DNA of 64,000 nt from Hermatobates lingyangjiaoensis. Taxonomy: Eukaryota; Arthropoda; Insecta; Hemiptera; Hermatobatidae. The stretch lies in NCBI GenBank assembly GCA_026182355.1, contig JAPFBL010001617.1, positions 8,247,001 through 8,311,000 on the forward strand, written 5' to 3'. Each line of letters opens with the position of its first letter. The first letter of the stretch is position 1. Positions 47,601-60,212 of the stretch are shown here, one piece after another. The position numbers were made by a program, and so were the translations under genes. The notes beneath the pieces were generated by a model. It had not been told where the DNA came from and searched no databases. It saw only the letters and a program-made list of their open reading frames with translations.

Positions 47601-50600
47601 CTAACAAGGTCAGGTCTTTAGATATAGATTATTTCTAATTCTCTTTGAGGGTTACCAAATTTTTTATGCAAACGGTTTTTTTTTCTTTTAATGTACACGT
47701 CTTAGAAATAGTCAGGTTGACGTTAGCAGAAATTTTTCAGACAAAAAGTAAACATTCTTTATATACTGTTTTAATAATAGAGATAGATACAGCGAACTGA
47801 ATGACAATTTAAAGTTTGCTTGGTAAGGTAAATGTTAGGTACTTACAATATAATAAATTTACCTATTTTTTACGATTCGATTCCTGTTCATTTAATCAAT
47901 GTAAAATTTTATTTGAAAATATAATTTTATTCACCTACTTAATTAAGGGACAACCAATAAGAAACAAGTACCATATTGGGTCTTCAAGATACAATTCCAT
48001 ATAGTCGTCTCATCTCTACAATAAAGTTAGAAGAACAAAATAGTGTTATAGCTGTTTAAAAAAGAGATATTGGTTTTATTTCATAATATGATTTTAACAG
48101 CCTTTTTTTTTAATCCTTTAACGATTCATGTAAATTATACATTTCTCCTTCCCCCTCCCACTTCCATATATTATATATAGGGTATATTTGAGTACAGAAG
48201 TAGTCAGTTTATTTGCCAGGAAATCTATTTCACATTTTTAGACGAACTAGAATATTCATCTTTTTAAAAATAACATTTTGTTGACAATTAAAATATTAAT
48301 AATTCAGACTAAGTGATAAATATTTATGATTTTTTTGTGGATGGTTACTAGTTTGGTATCAAACTTCGAATAACTGATACAGCGTCACTGTTGTGAAGTG
48401 TTAGATCTTCAATTTCAAACTCAGCTATTTGAATTACGCCATCTTCTGATGGTGGGGAATGTTTGATTCTTATGAAGTGGTTTATTTCAGTTTCTGTGAC
48501 TCAGGTATATATTAAACTCGTTAGCATTTTAAGTAGTTAAGATACGTTACAGTTGAAAGTTTTTACCCATTAATCGTGTTTTTATTGATGTTAATGCTTT
48601 TTATTTGCAAGTTCAACCTTGATTTCTTTGCATTTTAAAAAACGTTAGAACTGTTATTGTTTTGGTATATTGACGCAATAATTAAAGTAATGATAAACAT
48701 GTGTTTAGCAAGTGATTCCACCTTCTTGACTGACCTCGAAATTTTTAATAGAGTTCTTGAGTATTATGTGCGTTGTTATTACAATATTAACCAGTATACC
48801 AGACATGTTTCTATCACATCCATTTACTTAGCAGATTCCCAAATATGGTTAATGTTACAATGTATACGTTGGAGTATCACATTTTCTAATCTATAGAATA
48901 ACCCAACCCTTCTTGCAAGTGGTCTGTAAATGTGAAAATTAGATGTCTGTATGTCCATTCGCCCAATAACAACGCCAAAATAATATCCAGTTTTATAGAA
49001 AGTGCTTCATTTTCTTGCAAAATTTCCCAGTAAATTTTCAGTGTAAAGAAATCTTGAATAATTATTTCAAGTATAATTAATTAAAAAAAAGTGTTAAACT
49101 GTTAATAATTATGTTAATGTATAAGGGGTTATGTTTTTGGCACTTTTCTCAAGTGAACGGGTAATACTCTGGTGTAAGCACCTAAAGAACCAACTCAGTA
49201 TCGTTAATAACCCGTAGAAGAGTTATATAGAAGATTGAGCCCATATGTAAACCTCTATAAAAGTTGTAACCGACAAATGACATAAATGAGAACATGTACA
49301 TATAATATAAATTCATAAATAACCCTTTATCTTACAAATTACAAATTCCGATAAATGTGACATTTAGCACATATGTACTGCAATACAGAAATGACAAAGC
49401 ATGTTTACCAGAATTTTAAACAAAAAAATGTGTGGAGTGCTCTACGCTCAACTTCACTGTAAGTAAACATAATATCAAAACTTATTAACAACCAACTGAT
49501 GTTTTTGTTTATTGTATAACCACTTTAAATACATTATATACTAAGACGTATGGTATTTTGTTTACTTATAGTAAAGTTTAGAGTAGTCCACTCATGATTT
49601 TTCTAATATGTCTACTGGTAAGAATGGAATAAAAAATATTATCTTTAGAGTTCAGGAAAAAAAAATTATATTTTTGAGATTATTGGTAGTACATGCTTTA
49701 AATAATTGGTTGTAAGTTTAATATGTGTAAAAGTTTTAAGTGTATAATGTTTTTTATTTATATATGTATGTTATGATAAATATATTTGTGTTGAATGTTT
49801 CATTGTCTAATTTTGACTAGTCTATGCTTCTCATTTTATATATTGCTGCATTTCTATATTGCTATTTTTATTTTACTGTAAAAGGAAAAATAATCGCGAA
49901 AAAATTCGATTTCGAGATGTTATCGGATTTACACTTTTGAAGTCCCCCGAGCCCATTGAAGTTTTTTTTTTTGGTGGTGGTTGAGTGTGTGTCTAAACGC
50001 TAGTGGACACGCTACAGGCTAAACCATTTGATGGGCGCATTGACATTGCTCCGAAAAGTGGTCCTTGTTGTGAAGTTGAGCTGTAAAGGTTTGGCAAATA
50101 TTGAATCATGGTAAAGCCACTTTATTGTCCTATGTGATTTTAGATCTAATTTCTTTAAAAGTACTAATTCTAAAGGCTCAAAATTTTGCAGTTGGTAAAG
50201 AACTGATTTCACCATGGAATAGAAAAATTGTTTAGTAATTACAATGTCTGTTTTATAAACAAAATTAACTTTGTGTTGAATCTTAAGGATTTAATCTCTA
50301 TAGTAATTACACTGTTTAACAGAGCATAATAAAATTTAACACATAAAGCGTTCAATCATCATCCTGATAGCAGGATGAAGTTTATAGATTTTTTGAAGAA
50401 ATTGCACTATAGATGAAGTTCATTATACTATATTTTGTAAATTTAAATTGTTTTCATAACTTGATTGCTGTAGAATATTATAATTTTTTGAAAAGCATCT
50501 ACCTAAAGTTACTACATTTTAATAAAAATGTCAAGGAGTTTGGATTTTTGAAAGAGGCAAACGATTTATTGAAAAATAAAAGGATTTTTAAAAATTGTAA

Positions 50601-53600
50601 AGTGCAACTATTCAAATTAAATTAAGCTGTCTGTACATGATTTTTTGTGTACATTGGACAGACATTTTATGAACCAACACATTTAAGAGTTGTTGATTTT
50701 CCTTTTTAACACTTTTTTTAGTTGTTTACAATAAACGTAGTGCTCTTGGAAAACATATTTTTTGAGATTTTGAAGGATTTACATGTTGTCTGGTCCTCTG
50801 AATCCATTATGATTATGACTTCCTGTGTCTAACTTAGTAGTTGACTTTTGAAAATGTAAACACTCTAGAAATCTAACAAGTTTTAACATCTAACAGAATA
50901 AAGATGTTATGTAGTAAGCAGCCTTATCGTTTTTGAAATATATTGAAGTACGGAAAGTTACTTTATATCAAAACGTTTGCCTAGCTTATTTTGAAAATGT
51001 TAAATTTTGTATTAAGTATTGCACTAATATGAATGTTAATAGGATAAAATTTCATGAATTTTGAATATTGGAAAGGGAAATATTATACTAAAAACAGATT
51101 AAGTTTCTCTTGTAGTCACTTGTGGTATAACAAAAAGTAGGTTTTCCTCATTATTTTCAGATTAGAGATAACCACATTGAAGTTAGTGAAGTGAAGTGAA
51201 CTGATTGTCCATGAATAATAGGCTCATTAAAATAAATCAAGTGACTAAATGATTGTCCTTGAACTTCAGAAAATGTTTATTTATAGTAACATTTAGTATT
51301 TATCACTATAATTTTAAATGTGTAGATAATAAATGTCCTATTTTCAATTTTTTATCTTTTTTTTTGTTGGTCATTCCTTCAGTTTGTACCTTTATTGGAA
51401 GTTTAATATTAATTAAACAGACATTAATTTGTAGGTAGTAAACTATAATGTGATTTTTGTTTTAGTGGGATACGGCTGGGCAAGAACGGTTCAGAACTAT
51501 TACATCCAGTTATTATAGAGGCGCCCATGGTATTATTGTTGTCTATGACTGTACCGATCAAGAAACCTTTACTAACCTGAAACAGTGGCTCGAAGAAATC
51601 GAACGTTATGCATGTGATAATGTAAATAAACTTCTTGTTGGTAACAAGAGTGACGTGGTCAAGAAAAAAGTAGATACAGCTGTTGCTCAGGTAACAAACA
51701 AACTTACCATTCGTTGTTAACTATTGTTCTTAAACATTTATTGCAACGATTCTTGATTCTCAAGATGAGCTCTATACTTTTTTGGAAAATTTAATAAATA
51801 TTCCTGCTTATTTTCACAGTGTAGGTTTTCATCGGTTAGTGTCGAAGTTTAAAAATATAATAAAACAACTGGTTACAACTTACGATCTAATATGCGTATG
51901 ATAGAATTGTTGATAGAACTTCAGTATGGTTGTAGGAAGTTTATTCTTAGCAGTTCTTTCAAAAGTTTCTATATTTTTGATTTACGGTTTATTTAATTTC
52001 AACCTTTAGTCAACCAGAGAGATTTTTTTTATTTATAACGTCAGCTTTAATTCCTTTCTTTTAGTAGTGTATCCTCTGGAAGTTGAGTTAGTTCCTTTTT
52101 AACCATTTTGTGCAAGATGGTAATACATCATTCGCGTTCGTGGCTTTTGATTTGTCGTTTCAGTTGGCTGCTGTCACTCGGTTTAGTACTTTTAATTTGA
52201 GGACTACGAATATTAAAATATCGATTGAGTCTTGTTTGTAACTATCAGTGTTCTTATCTTCGTGTTACTATTATATACCACATATATATATACATAAAAT
52301 AGTATATATATATATATATATATATGTATGACAATTATGTAGAACAAATGTATTAAAAAGTTGTTTAAATCTCAGAATACAACTTAAGGATTCAGATTGA
52401 TACCCAGATGTAAACGAGCTACTAAGAACTCGTCTTAAAGTGACAAATCTATTGTGTCGAGGGACCGTTTTTAGTATTTGAACTCTAAAACATTAATTAA
52501 AGCTGAGATTATGAGAATTGATATGAATAGCAACGGGTTGTGTATGTATATCCCGACTGACTGTGGATTTGCATTCGTGGGCTTAACATACATGGAATGC
52601 ATCACACTGAGTATAGTTTAATCGGTAGATCTTATCACTAGAGGTGAAGGAGGAAGTGAGTATATGATTCTCGCTTTCTTGTGTCTATGATAATGTCTTT
52701 CTGTGTTGCTGGGGATTTCCAGTGAGGTATTAGTGTTAGGTAAAACAATTAGATGGGAGGCGTTGCAAAGAGTTAATGCAACTAGTTGTAGAAAAGGAGT
52801 AACGAGGTCATTGACCAGACAAACAGGTCTCCAATGAAGCCTTTATGTCAACTCTAAAAATTCGGAACTTCCAGGTTTTATTAGATCCATTACTTTTAAT
52901 CTGGTTTTGATTTCCTAAATTTGTCATTACAAATGTAACGAATTTTTATTTAGAGCAGGGATCTTTAACTGTAGTAAATAACATCGAACAGGCTCGGTAC
53001 AAGTCTCCATCTGTACTCTAAAGAGTGTATTTTTCCTTTCCCACTTAAAAAGTTACTAACAAGTGATCTTCGAATAGGGTGATTGTTAGGATAGGATTTC
53101 AATGTCTGAATAGATTGTTTGATATACATAAGGTGATAAGGGAGAATTTATGATTCAAAAGTTTGTGCTCCCTGATATTGAGAACACTTTGTCGTCCCCA
53201 TAACTCAGTACCATCAGTCTAAATAGGCTTGGTCATAGCTGTGCATATTTGAGCTTTGATATTAATTTAATTCAGTAGGACAAGTAGTACCGCTGACAAA
53301 TGCAAAGCATGGCTTTTCATTCCTGTATGGGAATCTTAAGCATTTCGTTGGATAGGAACTTTTTGGATAGGATGATTGAAAGTTTCAATGTTTCAATAAC
53401 CACTTTTATGTTTATGAATCCAGTTTCTTTATATCTTCTACCGTGGTTATAGAATATGTAGGACTTTTTGAATGTAGTTGAACGCAGGATTATCAAGTTT
53501 TTATAAAAGGTAACTACTTAAGTGTGAGGATTTTCTTAAATGCCATAGATGTGGACAGAGTTCAATACAGGGTCAAGTATGCTTTCTATTACCGCATCTT

Positions 53601-54077
53601 TCTTAATAGGTAAAATAAGAGGTAGAGAGGCGTATTCCATGATTTTCTTGAGCTTCCAAAACAGCCCATTACGCTAAGTTTTATCGAAAGATTTTCCTCA
53701 TTCAAAAATAGGGCTGAGCAATACTGTTTCTGCTCAAGTGTAGAGCACATCAGAAATGAGGGTATATTGTCAGATATTATATTTTAATACGAAGGAAATG
53801 TGAAATTTGTAAAATGTAATACAATATATTGAATTTATTGAAATCAAAAAAGCTCTTTTATTAGACACTTTTAATTTTGCAGGAATATGCGAATCATTTA
53901 AAAATACCGTTCTTGGAAACTTCTGCTAAAACTTCTAATAATGTAGAACAAGCATTTATGACAATGGCTGCTGAAATTAAAAACAGAGTTGGGCCTTCTT
54001 CAGCTGCTGAAGCAAGTGGAGGCGTAAATCTAAATAATTCTAAATCAGTTGAATCAACCAAGACAATGTGCTGTTAG
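44620..54077 (+). CDS. Rab1 small GTPase, six coding exons
   Basis: The spliced product is 200 residues, close to the usual 200-205 of Rab1, which recruits tethers and effectors for ER-to-Golgi vesicle traffic. Exons 44620-44633, 44977-45049, 45793-45840, 45927-45974, 51466-51690 and 53883-54077 join in frame across GT-AG introns of 343, 743, 86, 5491 and 2192 bp. Visible motifs are the P-loop GDSGVGKS (15-22), Rab1-type switch I with T40 ([15 protein letters not shown]), [20 protein letters not shown] (62-81, catalytic Q67), NKSD (121-124), ETSAK (148-152) and a C-terminal Cys-Cys for double geranylgeranylation. The start is chosen because MSPEY splices exactly onto [10 protein letters not shown]. 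Intron 1 is phase 2, the others phase 0. Oddities: the first coding exon has only 14 nt, G4 is NKSD instead of the usual NKCD, and several positions are diverged ([10 protein letters not shown]), so it may be one of several Rab1 paralogues. All motifs needed for activity are intact. Confidence 0.96.
44977..45049 (+). CDS. Rab1 coding exon 2
   Basis: Acceptor gttttacag, donor gtatgt. Encodes [20 protein letters not shown] through RFA, including the P-loop. Confidence 0.95.
45793..45840 (+). CDS. Rab1 coding exon 3
   Basis: Acceptor ttcttcttttag, donor gtaagt. Encodes [16 protein letters not shown], the effector-binding switch I. Confidence 0.95.
45927..45974 (+). CDS. Rab1 coding exon 4
   Basis: Acceptor cttttttacag, donor gtaagt. 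Encodes [16 protein letters not shown]. Intron 3 before it is only 86 bp. Confidence 0.95.
46385..46985 (+). repeat. Family B fragment in Rab1 intron 4
   Basis: aatttacatgttatgtgtgt, a cagagtccattttt segment, tttctcctgaaca and ttctggagag parallel family B blocks near 37740-38040. The remainder is diverged. Fragments of the same family are at 49490-50400 and 50700-51240 in the same intron. Confidence 0.45.
47318..47542 (+). other. Unidentified open frame in Rab1 intron 4
   Basis: An open frame of 74 codons has rather protein-like composition ([20 protein letters not shown]..., [17 protein letters not shown]). It has no recognised domain and no convincing splice signals. It may be a decayed mobile-element or gene fragment. 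Confidence 0.2.
49490..50400 (+). repeat. Family B fragment in Rab1 intron 4
   Basis: tttacttatagtaaagttta (about 49558) and, at about 49890, cgcgaaaaaattcgatttcg followed by agatgttatcggatttac match the family B start. The following sequence with cacgctacaggctaaaccat parallels cacgctacggtctagaatct at about 37848. Confidence 0.65.
50700..51240 (+). repeat. Family B fragment in Rab1 intron 4, most diverged
   Basis: ttttttgagattttgaagga, tttacatgttgtctggtcct and ctctgaatccattatg correspond to the start region of family B. Similarity is weak but collinear. Confidence 0.4.
51466..51690 (+). CDS. Rab1 coding exon 5
   Basis: Acceptor tttttgttttag, donor gtaaca. Encodes 75 residues from WDTAGQE through the NKSD motif to VAQ. 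Confidence 0.96.
52270..52325. repeat. (TA)n tract in Rab1 intron 5
   Basis: Interrupted TA repeats; unlike most TA tracts in the window it has no palindromic element beside it. The rest of intron 5 (51691-53882) has no recognised feature apart from LINE-like debris suspected on the minus strand near 52950-53700. Confidence 0.8.
53883..54077 (+). CDS. Rab1 coding exon 6 with stop
   Basis: Acceptor ttaattttgcag. Encodes [16 protein letters not shown], the C-terminal helix ([16 protein letters not shown]), a Ser/Ala/Asn-rich hypervariable tail and the terminal Cys-Cys, then TAG. Confidence 0.97.
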   Translation, partial: EYANHLKIPFLETSAKTSNNVEQAFMTMAAEIKNRVGPSSAAEASGGVNLNNSKSVESTKTMCC

Positions 54078-56340
54078 ATTTATAAACTTGTGCAAATATT
54101 AATATCTGTTTAACAACCCTTGGACTGAAAAGTGTAAAATATTAAATATATGTTTATCTGTCTATGGAGTTGTATGGTATGTATAAAGATTAATAGATTG
54201 CCATTCTATACGTGTACACGTTCATTTTCAGTGTACTTATTAAACGACCAATAGTGCAGGAAATATTTAATCGTATATGAAAATGATATTAAACTGTCAA
54301 GGCCACCCACAGCATTTCATTGTCAAGGCATGCACTTATTGATTAAATGTTTTTTAAAATTTACTTACTATTTTATTTTGATGGCTCTGAACTAGTAGAT
54401 AGTTAAGGAGATTTTTTTTCTGTGTATAATATTATACTCTACTTATATAATATTGTTTAACATGTTTGAACTTCGAATTTATTTATAATAAAAGCTGGTT
54501 ATGCAGATCTATAATCTCACTGCATTATACCTTCTTTTGAAGTAATTTTGTTTTGAATAGAAAATATTCTGAATTCATTTCTGTAGATTTAGTTCTTTTA
54601 GAAAAAGAAAAAAATCCTATATGATTTTACATTATAGAAAAAGTCATTGTAGATTATCTGGTAATACAAAGGAATTGCCATTGAATATATTTTTCTTGCA
54701 CTTATTGATTTATTTATTTGTATCACTTGTTTTTCCAAAAGGTGTGCTTTTCATATTTTCAAACACCTTTATTTCTTTGGGATATTTTATTATGGTTTTA
54801 ATACAGAGTTTATATGTATCCGTTATAATAGCTATTATGATGCATATTCTTTTGTTAGTATAATCCAGCTTCCATGTGCATGTAGCTGTAGCAAGCCCTC
54901 ATTCTTACTCAGTCTCGTAGATGTTCAAACAATATTTCTTAAATAATAATTTATTCTTATTAAATGTTGTACATTTTGTTATCTATTTTATGCACGTGTT
55001 TAGTAAAATTCGTACGATTTTATGTTCAAAAATTGTGCATGAATTTCAGTTTAGAGAATATTTAAAATTTCACTTGGAAAGGTTAACTCACGTTAAAATT
55101 ACATTTGCTCTTAGTTTTAAAGTATATTCATCAGTAGCAATTATTATCAATTGTTATTTAATTAATAAAATATAGGGTTTTCTTTTCACGGAAACTTATA
55201 CAAAGAACTCTGTATCATAATTAAATTCATATGTTGAAGTTATATGTTTGTTGGCAAATCCAGTCCTAGTAATGCTATAATGTGTTAATAGGGATAATCA
55301 ATTGTTGTATTGTTTCTAGAGGTAGCGACAGATTTTCATAATTATATCGCGAAATATTTTATATTAATTTATCTTTAGGAAATTGGTTTTTTTCTGTCTT
55401 ATGATTTGTTAAAAGTTCTTAATCTTCCACTTTCACGTATACTTTGTGATAGTATGAGTCATTCTTTTTGGGGTTGTGTATGCTGTTCGTTGGAAGTGAA
55501 GTATCGTTTTTATAGATTAATGCAATATTATGCTATAAGTTATCTTCACTAGAGAAAAATCTTTATTGATAATATTATTCAGAAATGTTTATAAGAAACT
55601 ATTTTAAAATAGTTTATATGATGCCTAAAATTAGGAATACTGTTCCTAGATTTTAAGTATCACTGTTTTAATTCGTTGCAGTTTACATTTCTTGGACATA
55701 AATTTTGTGAATTAACGAGTCTGAATTAAAAAAAATATATGTGTTCAGTTTTTATGCATGTTACAATTTTGGTTAAAAGTTTATTTTTGTGAATATTGTA
55801 TTTTTTTACCAATCTTCTTAAATTTCTGAGGTAATTCAAGGCTCATTTTCACATGTAAATTTTGATGGAAATAATTATTTATATTATTATAATAAACTGT
55901 AAAATATTTTGTGAATACATTACATTTCTTGTTCATCCCAAATGTGTAGTATTAAGAGTGGTCTTTGTAGCAATTTTTAGATATTTACAAAATACAATGA
56001 ATCTTAAGACAGATTATTAAAACATTTCGGGTTTCAGCTGATAGTGGTTTAACAAATGAAGCCTCAAAAATAATTGCTTGAATGTGATATTTCTTACTTT
56101 TTTTTTTTTATTTAAAAATCCATAATTTAAGGTGCTTTGAATTTTTCAACTTTATTTTTTTCTCTTATACCAAGATGTTAAATTATCTTTTTGTCATTTA
56201 GGAATTTAATTAATATAAAACTGTATGTAGTGAAAGAAAAAAAAGATAAAACGTTTCATAGCATAAGGGTTTTTAGCAGAGTGTGTTGTTCCATATTTAT
56301 TTTCCTAATGAAGTGTCACAAGTGAAATGTAAATAAAATT
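54078..56340 (+). terminator. Rab1 3' untranslated region and candidate polyadenylation signals
   Basis: AATAAA hexamers occur at 54487-54492, 56332-56337 and 56611-56616, and several weaker variants lie between. The first gives a 3' UTR of about 0.4 kb; the others would give a long AT-rich UTR. Which is used cannot be decided from sequence. Open frames here (54621-54863, 54921-55175) show no motif. Confidence 0.45.
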
Positions 56341-56936
56341 TTTACACAAATATTAATAGTTTCATTTATTATTATTCCCATAAGTTAGGTAAAATTTAAT
56401 GTATATGTCAGAAAAAAAATAGTATTTTAATTTTTTTCTTATTACCATTAATTGAATTTCTTACACAGAGGAAGGAAGTTTACAGAAATCAAATGTTTAC
56501 TTTAACATGTTTTGTTTGTATAATTGGAGTAATGAATTAATTTTTTTTTTTCATTTATAGTTTCTGTAAATTTCTTTACTAATCCTTGTAAATTACTCTT
56601 CATAACCTTGAATAAAGTTATCTCCGTTAACGTTGTTTTCATTCTTTATCTGGTATTTTCTTTCCAATAACTATTAATTATTGTTAATCATTATATATAA
56701 AAATGACTATGTATGTGTGTGCGCGCATGCTTTCCCTATAAGAAATTTGTACAAGGAACTTAAAAAAACCATGTTGATTCAGCCTTATGTAACTTTTTCT
56801 GAAGAAGCCAACAGTGTTATTTTCATTTTGAACAGAGCTCATTGGGGGGGGGGGGGTCTATGGACTCCTTATTTAAACACTTCATAATAGATAAGGTTTG
56901 CTTTTACTGTTGTTTACATTTTGACTTTAATTGGTA

Positions 56937-58354
56937 ATGGCGGCCGCAGGTAGGTTATTTAACCACCTTCTAATATTTTCGACTGCTTTGTTCAATTGGA
57001 AACATCCAGGTACCAGAAATGTTATTATTGTTTTTAGATTGATATTGAAGATAATTACTATAATTTAATATGGTGTTTGTTATTAACTTAACAAATCTTT
57101 AGTTAATAGAATAGTTGATTTACCATCAACTTTCTTTATCTAATTGGTTTAACTTGCTTTAAGTAGTAGATATTTAATATATTATTATTATTTATGAAAG
57201 TATTATGAATAATAATGATAGTATTTCTATTCAATTATTAGTAATTAGTATCCAGCCCTACACCATACAAACAAAAAGTTAAGTTATTATATATTGATGA
57301 TCTCTAACTAGAAGACGTTTATGATCAGCTCTATGTCTGAATCAGTAAAACTTATAAGAGAATAGGTATAGCAGGAAAAATTGATTAAGAAATATTCAAA
57401 TTAAAACGTACGTATATAAAACTCGATCACTAGTATGTATTTGTATATGTAAATACAATCCTTAAGATAATGAAAAATGTAGGTACCATTTAACATTGGT
57501 CACTCAACTGACACTTTGTAACACAATGCTTCTTATAAAGAAATAATAATATTTCATCAAAATATTTTTATTAAAACTTTCAAGAGAAAATTTGTTTATT
57601 GTCACAATTTTAATTAAAAATCTGAAGTCTTGAAATTGGAATGATTGCATGAAAAGTAATGTGATATGGTTTAGCCTGATCAACAACTAACTGTCTCCTA
57701 ATTGAGTGATTTGTGGCTTTAAAATACCTGTCATCATATTTAACAGTAATTAGAGCTATGCCTTCTTCCAACATTCTTGTATTGTTCAGCAAAAAATCTT
57801 CTTTTTTTTTGTTTATCTATCAACTGCCAATTGTATTAAACATGATATCAAATAAATGTATCAGTTACTAAGTGATTACATTTAGAAAAGAAATCCAATT
57901 AAAATTTAATAACCATCTAAGAGTTCTGTTGTAAAAGACAACAATTAAAATTTAATTTAGGTTCTAATTTGCTTTTTATTATTAGAATTGGAATGGAATT
58001 GTTTCCCTGGTAGATCATCTAGTAAGTAATAACCTTAGAGATATAAATTTGTTGAAAAAATTTTACAGCATAACGAAAGTTCATCAGTAGAACTTTGTAG
58101 TAAAAAGTTTTGTCATTGTGTAAAGAGAAAAAGATAAATTGTTTTATTAATGACTGTATTTTATTATTATACTCGAAAGGTTTGTTGTTGGTTTTTTGAG
58201 GACACTGTATGTTGAATAAATGGAGCGAAAACTTATTATGTTCCAATGGTTTTTGTTTCCAGGAAATACTTCGGTTTTTTATGATGTGTTTTATCTGCAT
58301 CCTGAAAAAAGAAAATATTACACATTTCTTGAACAATTTCTGAACCACATCCAG
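56937..58354 (+). CDS. Unnamed protein-coding gene, first three coding exons (partial)
   Basis: Three short exons with consensus splice sites form one open frame. 56937-56949 (ATGGCGGCCGCAG, donor gtaggt) joins 57986-58021 (acceptor tttttattattag, donor gtaagt), then 58263-58354 (acceptor tttttgtttccag, donor gtgaac). Phases are 1, 1 and 0, and the joined product is 47 residues, MAAAELEWNCFPGRSSRNTS followed by VFYDVFYLHPEKRKYYTFLE and QFLNHIQ. The ATGGCGGC context resembles the TISU-type start element of short-5'UTR genes. Coding character is supported by the frame surviving two junctions and by aromatic/charged composition unlike the surrounding AT-rich noise. I do not recognise the family. 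The gene must continue downstream; no further exon is secure, though 62425-62541 is compatible in phase. It lies 2.9 kb downstream of Rab1 in the same orientation. Confidence 0.7.
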
Positions 58355-60150
58355 GTGAACAATTTCTGATACTTTCGGTGATCAATTAAAAAAAAAAACG
58401 ATTTATAAATGTTAACTGCCGGAGGTTACTTTTTTTGGAATAGCCCATCAACAACTTTCGTCATTAATGCTATATTAGGTGAGCAATACCAAATCTGGAC
58501 TGCAAAACTAATGTAGCATGGGTTAAGGGATTCGTCGAACCGTCAAATTCTTGGCCTAGCAAGGATCTAGTCGCTATTTGATTTGTTCATAAATTTGAAT
58601 ACAAGAATTAATTTCTAAAAAAAAATTGTTTGAGTGTAATTTATTTAAATATTATTCGTTGTTGGAGTCACTCGAAGCTTTTCATGTTAATTTTAAGTAC
58701 TGCTGATTGATTATCAATTGCAATTTCTAAATAAAGTTGTAATTTTAACTCTTTATTTTTTTTATTTCATCAACATTTTTCATTATTATGCTTTACCTTA
58801 ATACAGTGTGCATAGATGTTTACTATTGATTTATTTGTGCCATGATAAGTAAAATCTAATATACCTAATAAAGCCGTAACGTCTCTCAGTCTGTTATCAA
58901 ACTACCGAAGTTTTGGAGATAGACCCCTTAACCATGTGTATTCAAAAACTATATGAACCAGGTTGCTAGGAAGTGTGTGTTTCTTCTACTATACGTACTT
59001 TACCAGTGTGTTACTTAATGACGCCATCTTTGAATAACACCCAGCTCTATTTTCGTTCACCTTAACAGAGCATTTTCTGTGCTTAAGCCACTAATAAACA
59101 AAATAGTTATCGTTCATTATGTATATCATGAAGAGCTCTCTCTATGTGGATGACTTTTTAAATCATGTTTAAGTTTACGTCTGTAAAAGTTTTAATTGAT
59201 GAAAAAGTGATGTTTAAAGATTAAAATATTTTAAAAACAAATAACTAAAAAAAATTTAACACACCTAGTCTGTAAAAAATTTGATCTATACAACTAATTG
59301 GAAACATTTGCCTCCGCGACGTCATATTAAGGTCCCAAAAAATGTGTGAAGTTGGTGTTCACCATTTTTTTACATGTTGATATTCATTGTCAGTGATGTA
59401 GGTGTTCTTTCCAAACAAGTTTATATTTTTTTCAGTTAAAGATTTAAAGTTAAAGATATTTAATTCGTTTGCACTTTTATTCTACTGGTGAGATTAAAAA
59501 AGTTAGCTTTAATGGTTACTGTTCCCACGGCCGGCTGTTTTGGACTATTTTAGAGGGTGGAAAGATTAACTAATTTATTACGCTCCCATTTTAGTTGTAG
59601 ACCAGCTACATTATCGTATTAGTAGTAATTGTTAAAAAATTTATTTTTCTAAATTCATAGATAGCCTTTGTCTAATAGTATGAATTAATTTTATTTGTTG
59701 TTTCTATTTTAATAAATTTCTATTGTTTGAAAGTTAGCGCAGATACGTTACAATATAGGAAATGACAAAACTTACGGTTGAAAGATCTTATTCTTTTCTT
59801 TTCTCCATTTCTTATTGTGATTTGAACATTGATTGTTATTTCACGTGTTTATTGTAAAATTTTGTTATTGTAGAAAGTAAAAAACTCAATTTAATAATTA
59901 TAGTTTTTTTGTTCATCCGTGCTAAACTGTTCTTTGAGCATCTTGTTACAAAGTTCAGGAAAGAGATTTTAATGATTGGCGATGGTAACCAACTCTCCCT
60001 CTTACAAAACCTTTTTTTCTAAAGAATAAAATAAGAAAGCTCGTTAATAGGTGTTAAGTGTATTAACATTGATGCTGCTTATCTGAATTAGAATTACAGT
60101 AAGGAATATACAATATTTGAGTTAATTTATTCCCAGATATAATGAATGCT
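58355..60150. other. Presumed intron of the unnamed gene, with a family A half copy
   Basis: At 59770-59875 a single (not folded-back) family A half-unit is present: ttacggttgaaagatctta, ctccatttcttattgtga, attgttatttcacgtgttta. This shows the linear form from which the palindromes could derive. A possible short exon at about 59936-59984 (ag before catcttgttacaaagttc) was considered but is weak. Otherwise nothing is recognised. Confidence 0.5.
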
Positions 60151-60154
60151 TGCG

Positions 60155-60212
60155 GTTCTATGGAACCAGAGTAGCCCAGTCGCTTGCGTGCTGGCTGTTG
60201 ACTGGGAGCACG
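60155..60212 (+). repeat. SINE-like box
   Basis: ggaaccagagtagcccagtc and gcttgcgtgctgg match, inverted, the boxes at 1870-1910 and 1995-2040. It ends where Helitron homology begins. Confidence 0.45.

Noticed and set aside
53180..53240. YGDD-like string on the minus strand, suggestive of a viral or retroelement polymerase
   Set aside because: No neighbouring polymerase motifs in the same frame; another frame reads ELWG, a LINE-type tail motif. It is too degraded to assign.
59936..59984. Candidate short exon (HLVTKFRKEILMIGD) of the unnamed gene
   Set aside because: Weak acceptor, no homology, and several other equally good AG...GT pairs in the intron.
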